Shown: piece after piece, positions 1 through 6,596 of the stretch
How the letters are laid out: every line of letters starts with the position of its first letter
Position numbering within the stretch: position 1 is the first letter of the stretch
Origin: an uncultured Eubacteriales bacterium
GTDB lineage: Bacteria > Bacillota_A > Clostridia > Lachnospirales > Lachnospiraceae
Length of the DNA: 10,442 nucleotides
Direction of reading: 5' to 3'
Assembly: GCA_902803345.1 (NCBI GenBank)
Contig: CADCPV010000040.1
Location: forward strand, 1 to 10,442
Made by a program: the position numbers and the translations under genes
Notes under the pieces: generated by a model
Database searches by the model: none
The model's input: only the letters and a program-made list of their open reading frames with translations
What the model was told of the DNA's origin: nothing

Positions 1-1181
1 AGGTTCAGGATCTTCGCAGCTGCGGAGGGGTTCTTGGAGCCCTGGTAGATGCCGTAGCTGAGGGTCTGAGCGGTACGAAGGTTGTTTGCAAGCGGAACGT
101 AGATCACGGACTTCAGATGGGTGTTGTCCTCTTCCGCCTTGGTAACCTGAGCGTTGTATCCGCTGTAGCCGATGATGTAGGACAGGCAGCGGTCAGCCTT
201 GATCAGGTCGTAAGCATGCTCGGATTCAACGGACGGATCGTCGTTGACAAGGCCTTCGTTGTACCACTTGCGGCCTTCTTCACAGATCTTCTTGAAGGTA
301 TCGGACTCGTAGTAGTTGACAACGTTGTAGTTGTCCAGGCCGATGATCGCAGCGCCGGAGCCGAGATCGGTAACATTGTCGTACTGCTTGCCGCCGTAAA
401 CTGCGGACAGCTGATAGCTGTTGACGTTATTGGTGGAAGCCGGGAACACGCCCATGGTGATCATATCCGGATAAGCTTCCTTCAGCTTCAGAAGCGCTTC
501 GTCAAGTTCGTCAATCGTGAACTCTGTGCCTTCCTCCAGTCCGAGGACGGGCTTCTGAGCCTCGTAGTCGCAGACCCAGTAATAGGTCAGGACGTCGGTG
601 CAGTAACGCGGAACGGACATCACTTTGCCGCCGAAAGTGCAGCCTGCAAAGGATTCCAGACCGATGGTCTCAACTGTTCCCGCAAGTTCGTTGTCAAGAT
701 ACGGATCAAGCGGAAGCAGCTTGTTGGAGTTGACAGCAGCCGGAAGATCCTGAAGCATGATGATGTCAAGGTCTTCGCCTGCCAGTGCAGCGTTGTCGAT
801 AATCGTCGAGTAGTTCGTGCCGTCCAGAAGGTCCAGATCTACATGAACGCCAAGATCGATTTCATCGAGGTACTTGTTGATGTTCTCCTCAACGAGGTCT
901 ACCGATTCGGGAGACGGGGTGATGACGATACAGGCATAGGAAAGACGGATGGTCGGGATTTCGCCTGACGGTTCCGCTTCCGTAGCTGCTTCGGTTGTGT
1001 CATCCTCTGCCTTTTCGGTTTCGGCAGCCTTGGTGGTCTCCTCCTTCTCAGTTTCAGCAGCCTTGGTGGTCTCTTCCGCCTTGGCCGTTGTCGTATCCTG
1101 TCCGGCAGGAGTGTTTGTGCAGCCGATCAGGGTGGACAGCGCAAGAAGCGCAGCCAGAATCAGCGCAATGTACTTCTTCAT
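1..1181 (-). CDS. Extracellular solute-binding lipoprotein of an ABC importer (C-terminus off the left edge)
   Basis: Probably the substrate-capturing lipoprotein of a carbohydrate ABC importer, anchored outside the cytoplasmic membrane. The gene starts at ATG 1181, 8 nt after a strong AGGAGG (1190-1195), and runs open to the left edge: 393 codons, no stop in the window. Residues 1-20 are a lipoprotein signal peptide (MKKY, hydrophobic core, lipobox STLIGC) with the lipidated Cys at 21. Residues 22-74 form a low-complexity linker rich in Thr, Glu, Lys and Ala, including an exact 11-residue tandem repeat at 36-57. The mature domain begins near 75 with a beta strand (IPTIRLSYA), and the layout resembles family 1 solute-binding proteins (sugar/LplA type). 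The DUF624 protein and YesM/YesN pair upstream favour an oligosaccharide ligand, but this is inference. Permease genes are not seen and may lie to the left. The family call is firm in type, uncertain in substrate. Confidence 0.85.
   Translation of the reverse strand, partial: MKKYIALILAALLALSTLIGCTNTPAGQDTTTAKAEETTKAAETEKEETTKAAETEKAEDDTTEAATEAEPSGEIPTIRLSYACIVITPSPESVDLVEENINKYLDEIDLGVHVDLDLLDGTNYSTIIDNAALAGEDLDIIMLQDLPAAVNSNKLLPLDPYLDNELAGTVETIGLESFAGCTFGGKVMSVPRYCTDVLTYYWVCDYEAQKPVLGLEEGTEFTIDELDEALLKLKEAYPDMITMGVFPASTNNVNSYQLSAVYGGKQYDNVTDLGSGAAIIGLDNYNVVNYYESDTFKKICEEGRKWYNEGLVNDDPSVESEHAYDLIKADRCLSYIIGYSGYNAQVTKAEEDNTHLKSVIYVPLANNLRTAQTLSYGIYQGSKNPSAAAKILN
1011..1076 (-). repeat. 33-bp tandem duplication in the lipoprotein linker
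   Basis: Two adjacent 33-bp units (1044-1076 and 1011-1043) each encode EETTKAAETEK, residues 36-46 and 47-57 of the solute-binding lipoprotein. By eye they differ at 4 of 33 bases, all silent, so the protein repeat is exact. It lies in the flexible spacer between the lipid anchor and the folded domain, where length changes are usually tolerated. Confidence 0.85.
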
Positions 1182-1198
1182 AAAATATTCCTCCTTTT

Positions 1199-1214
1199 TG
1201 TGAACGAGTTCACA
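1199..1214. promoter_or_regulatory. Perfect 16-bp palindrome, candidate operator in the lipoprotein-gene leader
   Basis: The plus strand reads TGTGAACGAGTTCACA: 7-bp arms TGTGAAC/GTTCACA around a 2-nt centre. It matches the CRP/FNR-type pattern TGTGA-N6-TCACA exactly. It lies just upstream of the AGGAGG of the solute-binding gene and, if the proposed promoter is right, just downstream of the transcription start, a place suited to repression or roadblock. A CcpA cre site fits less well, because the CG is off-centre and two consensus positions fail. A hairpin is unlikely with a 2-nt loop. Function is inferred. Confidence 0.5.
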
Positions 1215-1230
1215 TTTCTATTCTGATTGT

Positions 1231-1259
1231 ATTCTATATTCCTTTTCTTCTCTTATAAA
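1231..1259 (-). promoter_or_regulatory. Candidate promoter of the solute-binding lipoprotein gene
   Basis: Read on the minus strand, TTTATA (1259-1254) and TAGAAT (1236-1231) are separated by 17 nt, a fair sigma-A match that would start transcription near 1224. The whole stretch 1215-1290 is much more AT-rich than the surrounding genes, as promoter regions usually are. Alternative -10-like boxes (TATAAG at 1257-1252, TACAAT at 1231-1226) and a TTTACA (1288-1283) are nearby, so the exact promoter is unsure. No terminator is seen between the DUF624 gene and this point, so read-through is also possible. Confidence 0.35.
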
Positions 1260-1293
1260 AACTATCGAATGTTTTATACTTTTGTAAAGAATT

Positions 1294-1941
1294 CTACTCC
1301 TCTTCCATGTACCACATGCCCTCGTGATCCGCCGCATCCGGAAGGGTCCGGATGTACTTTCGGAGCGCCTTTTCCACGGACTTTGTCATGAGGTAGACAT
1401 AGCCGCCGGGGACAATCACCAAAGAGACCGGGACCAGGTACACCAAAGCGACGGCGCCGGCGAAGGTGATCAGCATCGGGATCATCGTCGGAAGGTTGTG
1501 GCTTCCGAGATAAATCGAAAGCCGGAGCGCCGAAAACAGGGTAACGCGGAAGCGCGCGATGACCGGAAACAGGTAAAAACTGAATGCTGCAAGAACCAGG
1601 ACGGCGACAATCACAAAGACATAATACACGCCGCCCAGATTGTCTTTGGCGATGCCGACAAGGCTCACATAATAGCGGATTCCCAGAAGAACCGCTGCAA
1701 TGATTCCGTAGATCACGCCGAGAAGCAGCCCCTGCTTCAGGTTGCTCTTATAGGCCTGCCAGTATTCCCGGAACACATAGCCGGCCTGGTGCCGGATGCA
1801 TTTTGCGGCCGTATAGTAGGCGGCGACGGTGGAGAGGGGGATTGTGATAATGAGAATGCTCCCGAGAAGCCACAGAAAACTCAGCAGGACCATGTCTGCG
1901 AGCCTTCCCATAAAATCCCAGAATTTATTCCCAGCTTTCAT
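1294..1941 (-). CDS. DUF624 (YesL-like) membrane protein
   Basis: A 215-residue integral membrane protein of the DUF624 family, whose best-known member is Bacillus YesL, found beside carbohydrate ABC importers and YesM/YesN regulators; its biochemical role is unknown. Hydrophobic segments lie roughly at residues 17-39, 72-92, 105-128 and 152-180. Family-like landmarks are a first helix followed by TIPLSTVAAYY, the motif YWQAYKSNLKQG (60-71) and YLFPVIARFR (123-132). The start at 1941 is chosen because it overlaps the regulator's stop as ATGA, suggesting translational coupling, and a GGGGAAGAG lies just upstream. A longer reading frame further upstream only duplicates sequence inside the regulator gene and lacks membrane-protein character. 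Stop is TAG at 1296-1294. Confidence 0.88.
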   Translation of the reverse strand: MKAGNKFWDFMGRLADMVLLSFLWLLGSILIITIPLSTVAAYYTAAKCIRHQAGYVFREYWQAYKSNLKQGLLLGVIYGIIAAVLLGIRYYVSLVGIAKDNLGGVYYVFVIVAVLVLAAFSFYLFPVIARFRVTLFSALRLSIYLGSHNLPTMIPMLITFAGAVALVYLVPVSLVIVPGGYVYLMTKSVEKALRKYIRTLPDAADHEGMWYMEEE

Positions 1942-3551
1942 GACTCTTCCCCTTTCGCGACGGCGCTTCTGTACTCCGCCGGCGTCATATTGGTAAACTT
2001 TTTGAATACGGTCGAAAAATACGGAATGTTGTTGAATCCGATCGACAGTGCGATTTCCGTAACGGTCTGGTTGGTGTTGCCAAGAAGCCGCTTCGCTTCC
2101 ATGACACGGCATTCATTGATGTATTCCCGGATCGATTTGCCGAATTCCTTGTGGAACAGGTGGCTCAGGTAGTTCGGCGCAAGACGGATGTGGGCTGCGA
2201 TGCTCTCCCGGTCAATGTCTTCCCGGTAATGATCGCGGATATACTGGCGGACCCGTTCCGCCTGCGTATCCTTGTTCTTCTCCAGCGACAGCCGCTCCAT
2301 CGCAAAGTCGTACAGGTAGTTCACAAATTTGATCATCTGAACGATACCGTAGGCGGCATTCTCATAGAGCGTCCGCCCGTCATTCCCGGCAAAGACATCC
2401 GAGCCGTCGATCTGGTTTGCGGAATAATACTCAAAGAATATGCCTGCAACCCGCTGCCGGATTCCCTGCAGCGTGACAAGACTGATTTCGCTGCCGTAGC
2501 CGTCCAGATACCGTTTCAGCGCGATAATGAGGTCGTTCCGCTTCCGTTCGTCGATACAGCGGAAAATGAATGAAGAATCAATTGCCCGGTAGACAACTTT
2601 TTCCGTTCCCATGTGCTCATCCAGAAATACCGGCGTTTTCTGGTTGTCCGTAACCTGCGGAAGCGCCGCCTCCGCCTTTTTCCGCGCTTCGGGGAAACGG
2701 TCAGCCGTACAGGGCTCCGAAATCACGCAGATCACGTTCATCCGCATATACCGCTCTGTTTCGCTGATGAGGCGCGTGCATCTTCTGGCGAGCTCTTCCC
2801 TGGATACGGAATCCTCCCGCACAAAGCCCGCATTGACAAAGAACGGCCGGATGTGGAGGGAACAGTTCAGCCCTCCGCGTCCGCTGATGCCGTAAATCAC
2901 CTCCCGCACTATATTGTCAAAAATAAAGGAACGCTCCGCAGGCAAAAGGTCGGGGTCGCTTCTGGTTTCCTCATTATACGCGGCAAAGACGAGACGCGTC
3001 GGCGCATAGGGATCAAAATCGCGGATGCCCTGATGCTCCATTCCGCTTTCAATATCCGAAAGATTCCGGAAGGCGGAGCCGCTGATCAGATCATGCGCAA
3101 AAATCCGCAGGGCCTGGTAGTAGTTTTCCAGAAGGAGACTGTCCTTTTCCGCTTCGCTGTTCCGCTCCCGGATGATTTTCTGCCGGTGGAATACCGCCTT
3201 CAGAAGAACCGTATGCAGTTCTTCCGGGTAGAATGGCTTCAGCAGATAATCCGCCGCCCCGAAGCGCATGGCGTCCCGGGCATATGAGAAATCCGCGTGG
3301 CAGGTCAGGATAATGATCTCCGGCGCATAGCCCTCGATCTCCTGAAGCGCTTCCAGCATGGCGATTCCGTCCATGACCGGCATTTCGATGTCTGTCAGGA
3401 TAATGTCCGGCTTTTCGCGCCGGCAGATCTCGAGACCCTTTTCGCCCTGATAGGCGGTCAGTGTTTCGTCGATCCCAAGAGACGCCCAATCCACTTCCTG
3501 GAGAATCATCTGAATAATATTAATCTCGTCTTCAACGATCAGCAGTTTCAT
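1938..3551 (-). CDS. YesN-like response regulator, receiver plus AraC DNA-binding domain
   Basis: A 537-residue transcription regulator, partner of the kinase gene just upstream. The receiver domain spans about residues 1-118: acidic pocket E7/D8, phosphoacceptor D54 in ILTDIEMPVMDG, T83 and K105 in LLKPF. Residues about 120-430 are a long, poorly conserved middle region typical of YesN-type regulators. The AraC-family DNA-binding domain occupies about 431-530, with two helix-turn-helix units (IAAHIRLAPNYLSHLFHKEF and VTEIALSIGFNNIPYFSTVF). The start at 3551 (MKLLIVEDE) is preferred over upstream ATGs because AGGGGAAG sits just before it and the receiver strand begins there. It overlaps the kinase 3' end by 20 nt and its TGA overlaps the next start. 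The likely target is the solute-binding gene promoter around 1199-1260 (inference). Confidence 0.93.
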   Translation of the reverse strand: MKLLIVEDEINIIQMILQEVDWASLGIDETLTAYQGEKGLEICRREKPDIILTDIEMPVMDGIAMLEALQEIEGYAPEIIILTCHADFSYARDAMRFGAADYLLKPFYPEELHTVLLKAVFHRQKIIRERNSEAEKDSLLLENYYQALRIFAHDLISGSAFRNLSDIESGMEHQGIRDFDPYAPTRLVFAAYNEETRSDPDLLPAERSFIFDNIVREVIYGISGRGGLNCSLHIRPFFVNAGFVREDSVSREELARRCTRLISETERYMRMNVICVISEPCTADRFPEARKKAEAALPQVTDNQKTPVFLDEHMGTEKVVYRAIDSSFIFRCIDERKRNDLIIALKRYLDGYGSEISLVTLQGIRQRVAGIFFEYYSANQIDGSDVFAGNDGRTLYENAAYGIVQMIKFVNYLYDFAMERLSLEKNKDTQAERVRQYIRDHYREDIDRESIAAHIRLAPNYLSHLFHKEFGKSIREYINECRVMEAKRLLGNTNQTVTEIALSIGFNNIPYFSTVFKKFTNMTPAEYRSAVAKGEES

Positions 3552-5196
3552 TTTTCTTCCCCTGATCCGGGATCCGGATCTGTACGGATGCGCCGTGCGG
3601 TTCAGCATTCCGGATCAGGAAGAGGTCCTCCCGGCCGTACTGAATCCGGAGCGTACTCATGATATTTCGCAGGCCGATATGGCCGCCCCGATCATTCTCC
3701 TGTCCGATACGCGCAAGCTGCTCCCCGGAAAAACCGGGCCCGTTGTCTTCAATCACGATTTCCGTTCCCGAAAAACCTTCTTCCGACACGGCTCTGCAGA
3801 CAATCATGATCTGCAGGAGCTCCTCTAAGTTCATCGCGTATTTGTAGCAGTTTTCGACAACCGTGAGAAGGATCAGGTGCGGGATCCGCACATCCGAAAG
3901 TTCTTTCCTGCAGTCAATGAAAACCGCTGCCTTGTCCGGATAGCGGATATCCATCATTTCGGCGTAATTTTCGATATTCCGAAGCTCCGCATCCAGCCGG
4001 GCTGTCTCCTCCGGGATGATCAGGTACTGGATGTGCCTGGAAAGCACCGAGAGATACTGCCGGATGTCCTCGTTCCGGTCCTGATAGGTCATGGCGTTGA
4101 TGGTCATGATCGCGTTCAGGTAGAAATGCGGCTTCAGCTGTGTCCGGAGCATCTGAAGTTCCTGCTCCTGCTTCTCTAAAAGCAGGTTCATCTGCGACAT
4201 CTTTCCCCAGACCACTTCCTGAAGGAACTGGTTGAACTTCTGCTGGAGAATCCGGAGTTCCTCCGTGTCTGCATTTTCGCTCACATGTTCCGATCCGTCA
4301 AAGTTCCGGATGTTCTGTACCTCCGAAGACAGCTGCACAACCGGCTTCAGGACGGATCTTCGGATCAGCGCGACCATGATCAGGCACCACAGAAGGCAGA
4401 GCGCAAGAAGCGTCAGGATCAGGATCATATAGCCGTTGGATTCGAAACGAAGAAGATCCGCCCGGACGGAAGCCGAAAGATACAGGTCTTTTCGAACCGG
4501 AACCGGATCCGTATCAATCGTTCTTCTTCCGCTGTAGCTTCCCAGAACTTCCGTATATTTCGTGCCGCTTCCGTCAAAGAAGGAGAAGCTGCCCTCCTTT
4601 CCCGCAAAGTCCTCCCGGACCCGCGACAGAAGCTGCGAAGTTTCCATCACAAGCCCGAAATAGATTTCCCGGTAGGAACAGCATAAAATACAGTAGTGTC
4701 TGCCGCCGATCTCCCGGAACTTCCATTCCACGGCAGAAAGCACCGAACCGATCGTATCGTAATTTGCACGGACATAGTCCTGAACCGAGAGCCGGTCCGA
4801 AACCGTAAGCTGTTCGCCGCCCTCAAACACCATGAACGTATCCGGCTGCATGCAGAACAGCATCTGAAGCGAGGCGTCGTAGATCTTCTTGTCCGTAAAC
4901 AGGGTCTTGACCTTCCGCTTGTCAAAATACCGGATATCATTTCTCACAGACCACAGACCGTCGTAATCATTGACAACAGACCAGAAAATATCGTTCAGGT
5001 ATTTCTCCTGCCGCTCCATCAGTGCGGCGGTCTGATCTGCGCTGCGCTCGGTCAGATAGGAATACTCCCGCCGCAGATTGCTCCACTGAAAGCGGTACAT
5101 CAGGATGCTGCTCACAAGAAGCGTCAGAAGGATCAGGGAGGCAAAGATGATCTGATGCCGCAGAAATACAAAGGAAATGCTTCTTTCTTTTTTCAT
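3532..5196 (-). CDS. YesM-like sensor histidine kinase
   Basis: A 554-residue membrane sensor kinase. TM1 is about residues 14-34, an extracytoplasmic sensor region about 36-254, TM2 about 255-278, a HAMP-like linker about 280-335, then a coiled segment into the His_kinase (PF06580-type) domain. The phospho-accepting His is H357 in LKPHFYLNAI; the usual family motif is PHFLYN, so two residues are swapped here. The ATPase domain shows the N-box around E448/N449 (VVENCYKYA), DNGPGF at 484-489 and a GGHIGLRN lid at 504-511, so it should be active. The sensor domain has an unusual HYCILCC cluster (H167, C169, C172, C173). SD-like CAGGAAC precedes ATG 5196. It lies 45 nt after the esterase and overlaps the regulator by 20 nt. 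The ligand is unknown; context suggests a sugar. Confidence 0.93.
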   Translation of the reverse strand: MKKERSISFVFLRHQIIFASLILLTLLVSSILMYRFQWSNLRREYSYLTERSADQTAALMERQEKYLNDIFWSVVNDYDGLWSVRNDIRYFDKRKVKTLFTDKKIYDASLQMLFCMQPDTFMVFEGGEQLTVSDRLSVQDYVRANYDTIGSVLSAVEWKFREIGGRHYCILCCSYREIYFGLVMETSQLLSRVREDFAGKEGSFSFFDGSGTKYTEVLGSYSGRRTIDTDPVPVRKDLYLSASVRADLLRFESNGYMILILTLLALCLLWCLIMVALIRRSVLKPVVQLSSEVQNIRNFDGSEHVSENADTEELRILQQKFNQFLQEVVWGKMSQMNLLLEKQEQELQMLRTQLKPHFYLNAIMTINAMTYQDRNEDIRQYLSVLSRHIQYLIIPEETARLDAELRNIENYAEMMDIRYPDKAAVFIDCRKELSDVRIPHLILLTVVENCYKYAMNLEELLQIMIVCRAVSEEGFSGTEIVIEDNGPGFSGEQLARIGQENDRGGHIGLRNIMSTLRIQYGREDLFLIRNAEPHGASVQIRIPDQGKKNETADR

Positions 5197-5241
5197 GTCG
5201 GTTCCTGTGGCCTCCCGGCTCCTTCCCGTGTTGTAATACCC

Positions 5242-6291
5242 TTATTTCCCGAAATAGCCGAACATTTCCTCCGGCCAGACTTCTGCCGGTGTTCCTTTTC
5301 CGAGGCCGATTCCGTGCATGGACTCGGGGTACATGGTAAAATGATACGGAACGTTCTTTTCCTTCAGTGCGTTCGCAAACAGGATGCCCGTATAGGGCCG
5401 CACAAGGCGGTCGTTTTCACAGACAAAGCAGAAGGTCTTCGGGAAGTCTTCCGTCACGTTCTCCTCGATCGAAAGATAGCCCTTCAGGTCCTCCCGGTCC
5501 GGAGTCAGCACCTTCACCGTGCCCCAGGGACTGTCAACGGAGAAGCTGATAACCGGGTATCCGAGGCCCATGAGGTCCGCCTTCGCGGAATAGGGGCTGT
5601 AGGCTTTTGCAAGTTCGGGGTCGGTTTTTTCAAGCTCCTCGAGGACAAGCTTCTTGTAATCCTCGTGATGGCAGGCCGTAATGCCTGCAAGATGCGCACC
5701 GGCCGAGAAGCCGATTGTCGCGATCCGGTTCGGGTCGATTCCGAAGCGTTCCGCGTTCTTCCGAAGGTACATCACCGAAAAAGCCATGTCCATCTGCGGA
5801 ATCGGATGCGCATTCGGCTTCACGCGGTAGTACAGCGCAAACCCGCGGTAGCCGTATTTTTCGGACTCCAGCATCGCATCAATTCCCTCGTTCAGAAGTG
5901 CGACAAGCATATAGGCGCCGCCTGGCACGAAAACGGTAGCCGGGCGAATCTCCTTCGTATCGGACTTCTTCGTAATCAGGAAGACGCTGGTCTCGTCCCC
6001 TGCGCCGACATTTAATTCCCCCTCTCCCTTTGTCTCACACCAGATCGGCAGGAATTCATATTCTCCGGACTGAAGAACCCGAAGCATCTGGTTTGCGGCA
6101 TTTAAGAGCATGTCCACCGGATAGGGTCCGAAGGGTGACTTCACCTGCTCCGCAACCTCCGAAAGCGGCAGATCCCGCTTGTCCTCCGGAATCATGTTCA
6201 CAAAACCCTTCGCGATCCCGATGTACAGATACTCTCCGAGTGTCTCATTGCTGAGAATGTCGTTTAATGTGTTCTCTCTTGTATACTCCAT
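5242..6291 (-). CDS. Alpha/beta-hydrolase esterase (acetyl-esterase/lipase type)
   Basis: A 349-residue serine esterase of the acetyl-esterase (Aes/BD-FAE-like) group. The nucleophile elbow is GFSAG (194-198) with S196, the likely acid is D294 (CENDRLV) and the base H326 (ESMHGIG). The oxyanion-hole segment is PGGAY (123-127) after a hydrophobic strand, in place of the common HGGG. There is no signal peptide, so it should act in the cytoplasm. About 90 residues precede the hydrolase fold, and an insertion near 207-260 may form a lid. ATG 6291 follows GGGGAAAAG. As first gene of a run with the sensor kinase, regulator, DUF624 and sugar-binding lipoprotein, it may deacylate imported oligosaccharides; this is inferred by analogy with the Bacillus yes cluster, which also carries acetylesterases. 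Another short-chain ester or peptide substrate is possible. Confidence 0.87.
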   Translation of the reverse strand: MEYTRENTLNDILSNETLGEYLYIGIAKGFVNMIPEDKRDLPLSEVAEQVKSPFGPYPVDMLLNAANQMLRVLQSGEYEFLPIWCETKGEGELNVGAGDETSVFLITKKSDTKEIRPATVFVPGGAYMLVALLNEGIDAMLESEKYGYRGFALYYRVKPNAHPIPQMDMAFSVMYLRKNAERFGIDPNRIATIGFSAGAHLAGITACHHEDYKKLVLEELEKTDPELAKAYSPYSAKADLMGLGYPVISFSVDSPWGTVKVLTPDREDLKGYLSIEENVTEDFPKTFCFVCENDRLVRPYTGILFANALKEKNVPYHFTMYPESMHGIGLGKGTPAEVWPEEMFGYFGK

Positions 6292-6381
6292 CGCTTTTCC
6301 CCATACGGTCAGATCTTCTCGCCGTACTTCCTTTCTCCCGGCAGAACCGGGTTTTCCTGAGGCACAAGTTGACCCAAAATA

Positions 6382-6409
6382 ATTCTATCGGAAACCGCCG
6401 TGATTCCAA
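6382..6409 (-). promoter_or_regulatory. Candidate promoter of the esterase-kinase-regulator operon
   Basis: On the minus strand TTGGAA (6409-6404) and TAGAAT (6387-6382) lie 16 nt apart, 4/6 and 5/6 matches to sigma-A boxes. Transcription would start near 6375, giving a leader of about 83 nt before ATG 6291. The leader holds only a short stem (CCCGG/CCGGG, 6337-6341 with 6347-6351) and no recognisable riboswitch. An A/T-rich inverted repeat lies just upstream of the -35. Confidence 0.35.
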
Positions 6410-6411
6410 CT

Positions 6412-6431
6412 AAAAAAGAAATGTCTTTTTT
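6412..6431. repeat. A/T-rich inverted repeat between divergent promoters
   Basis: AAAAAAGA (6412-6419) and its exact complement TCTTTTTT (6424-6431) flank a 4-nt AATG. It sits immediately upstream of the proposed esterase-operon -35, where it could be an operator or an A-tract that helps the promoter. Both are guesses. Confidence 0.35.
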
Positions 6432-6533
6432 CAGATTTCTACAAATGTGCAGGACTGACCCGACCGGCACGTATTCCGGAAAAAGCACCAAAGACATCAG
6501 AAAAAGCCCCGGAAATTCCGCTGTTTTGCGGGA

Positions 6534-6563
6534 TTTACAAGGGCCCCGGGAATCTTTTATAAT
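6534..6563 (+). promoter_or_regulatory. Promoter of purC
   Basis: TTTACA (6534-6539) and a perfect TATAAT (6558-6563) are separated by 18 nt, a good sigma-A promoter. The start would be near 6570, about 27 nt before ATG 6597. This also argues against the in-frame GTG at 6564 as start, since it would lie upstream of the transcript. Confidence 0.75.
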
Positions 6564-6584
6564 GTGCTTATACAGAAAACCACA

Positions 6585-6590
6585 GGGAGG
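6585..6590 (+). promoter_or_regulatory. Ribosome binding site that fixes the purC start
   Basis: GGGAGG lies 6 nt before ATG 6597 and downstream of the proposed transcription start. It selects MQQYAPIKEGK as the true N-terminus. Confidence 0.8.
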
Positions 6591-6596
6591 TATCTC

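Larger units (their letters stand above)
6292..6596. other. Divergent intergenic region between the esterase operon and purC
   Basis: This 305-nt gap separates the minus-strand esterase from plus-strand purC. It holds a candidate minus-strand promoter (6382-6409), the A/T-rich inverted repeat (6412-6431), two small palindromes (TTCCGGAA at 6474-6481 and CGGAAATTCCG at 6510-6520) upstream of the purC -35, and the purC promoter (6534-6563). I see no PurR-type box, purine riboswitch, RNA gene or convincing small protein. The purC leader is only about 27 nt, too short for a riboswitch. Confidence 0.7.

Noticed and set aside
117..968. 283-codon plus-strand open frame at the left end
   Set aside because: It is the shadow of the solute-binding lipoprotein, which has a signal peptide, lipobox and strong ribosome site on the other strand.
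1199..1214. CcpA cre site or LexA box at the palindrome
   Set aside because: The CG is off the symmetry centre and two cre positions mismatch; a LexA box needs GAAC and GTTC separated by 4, not 2.
1942..2112. Upstream in-frame extension of the DUF624 protein by 57 residues
   Set aside because: It would overlap the regulator's DNA-binding domain heavily and adds Arg/Gln-rich sequence unlike the family; the ATGA-coupled start has a ribosome site.
1324..2172. 282-codon plus-strand open frame opposite the DUF624 and regulator genes
   Set aside because: His/Asp/Lys-rich shadow translation without motif; the opposite strand carries a clear membrane protein and AraC domain.
3552..3608. Earlier start for the response regulator (19 extra residues)
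   Set aside because: The receiver fold starts at MKLLIVEDE with a ribosome site directly ahead; the extra residues are basic and only re-read the kinase 3' end.
4696..6015. 439-codon plus-strand open frame opposite the kinase and esterase
   Set aside because: Antisense to two motif-rich genes and spanning their junction; the product is His/Arg/Val-rich with no recognisable fold.
6564..6596. Upstream GTG start for purC
   Set aside because: It abuts the -10 box and lies before the likely transcription start, and GGGAGG points to ATG 6597.
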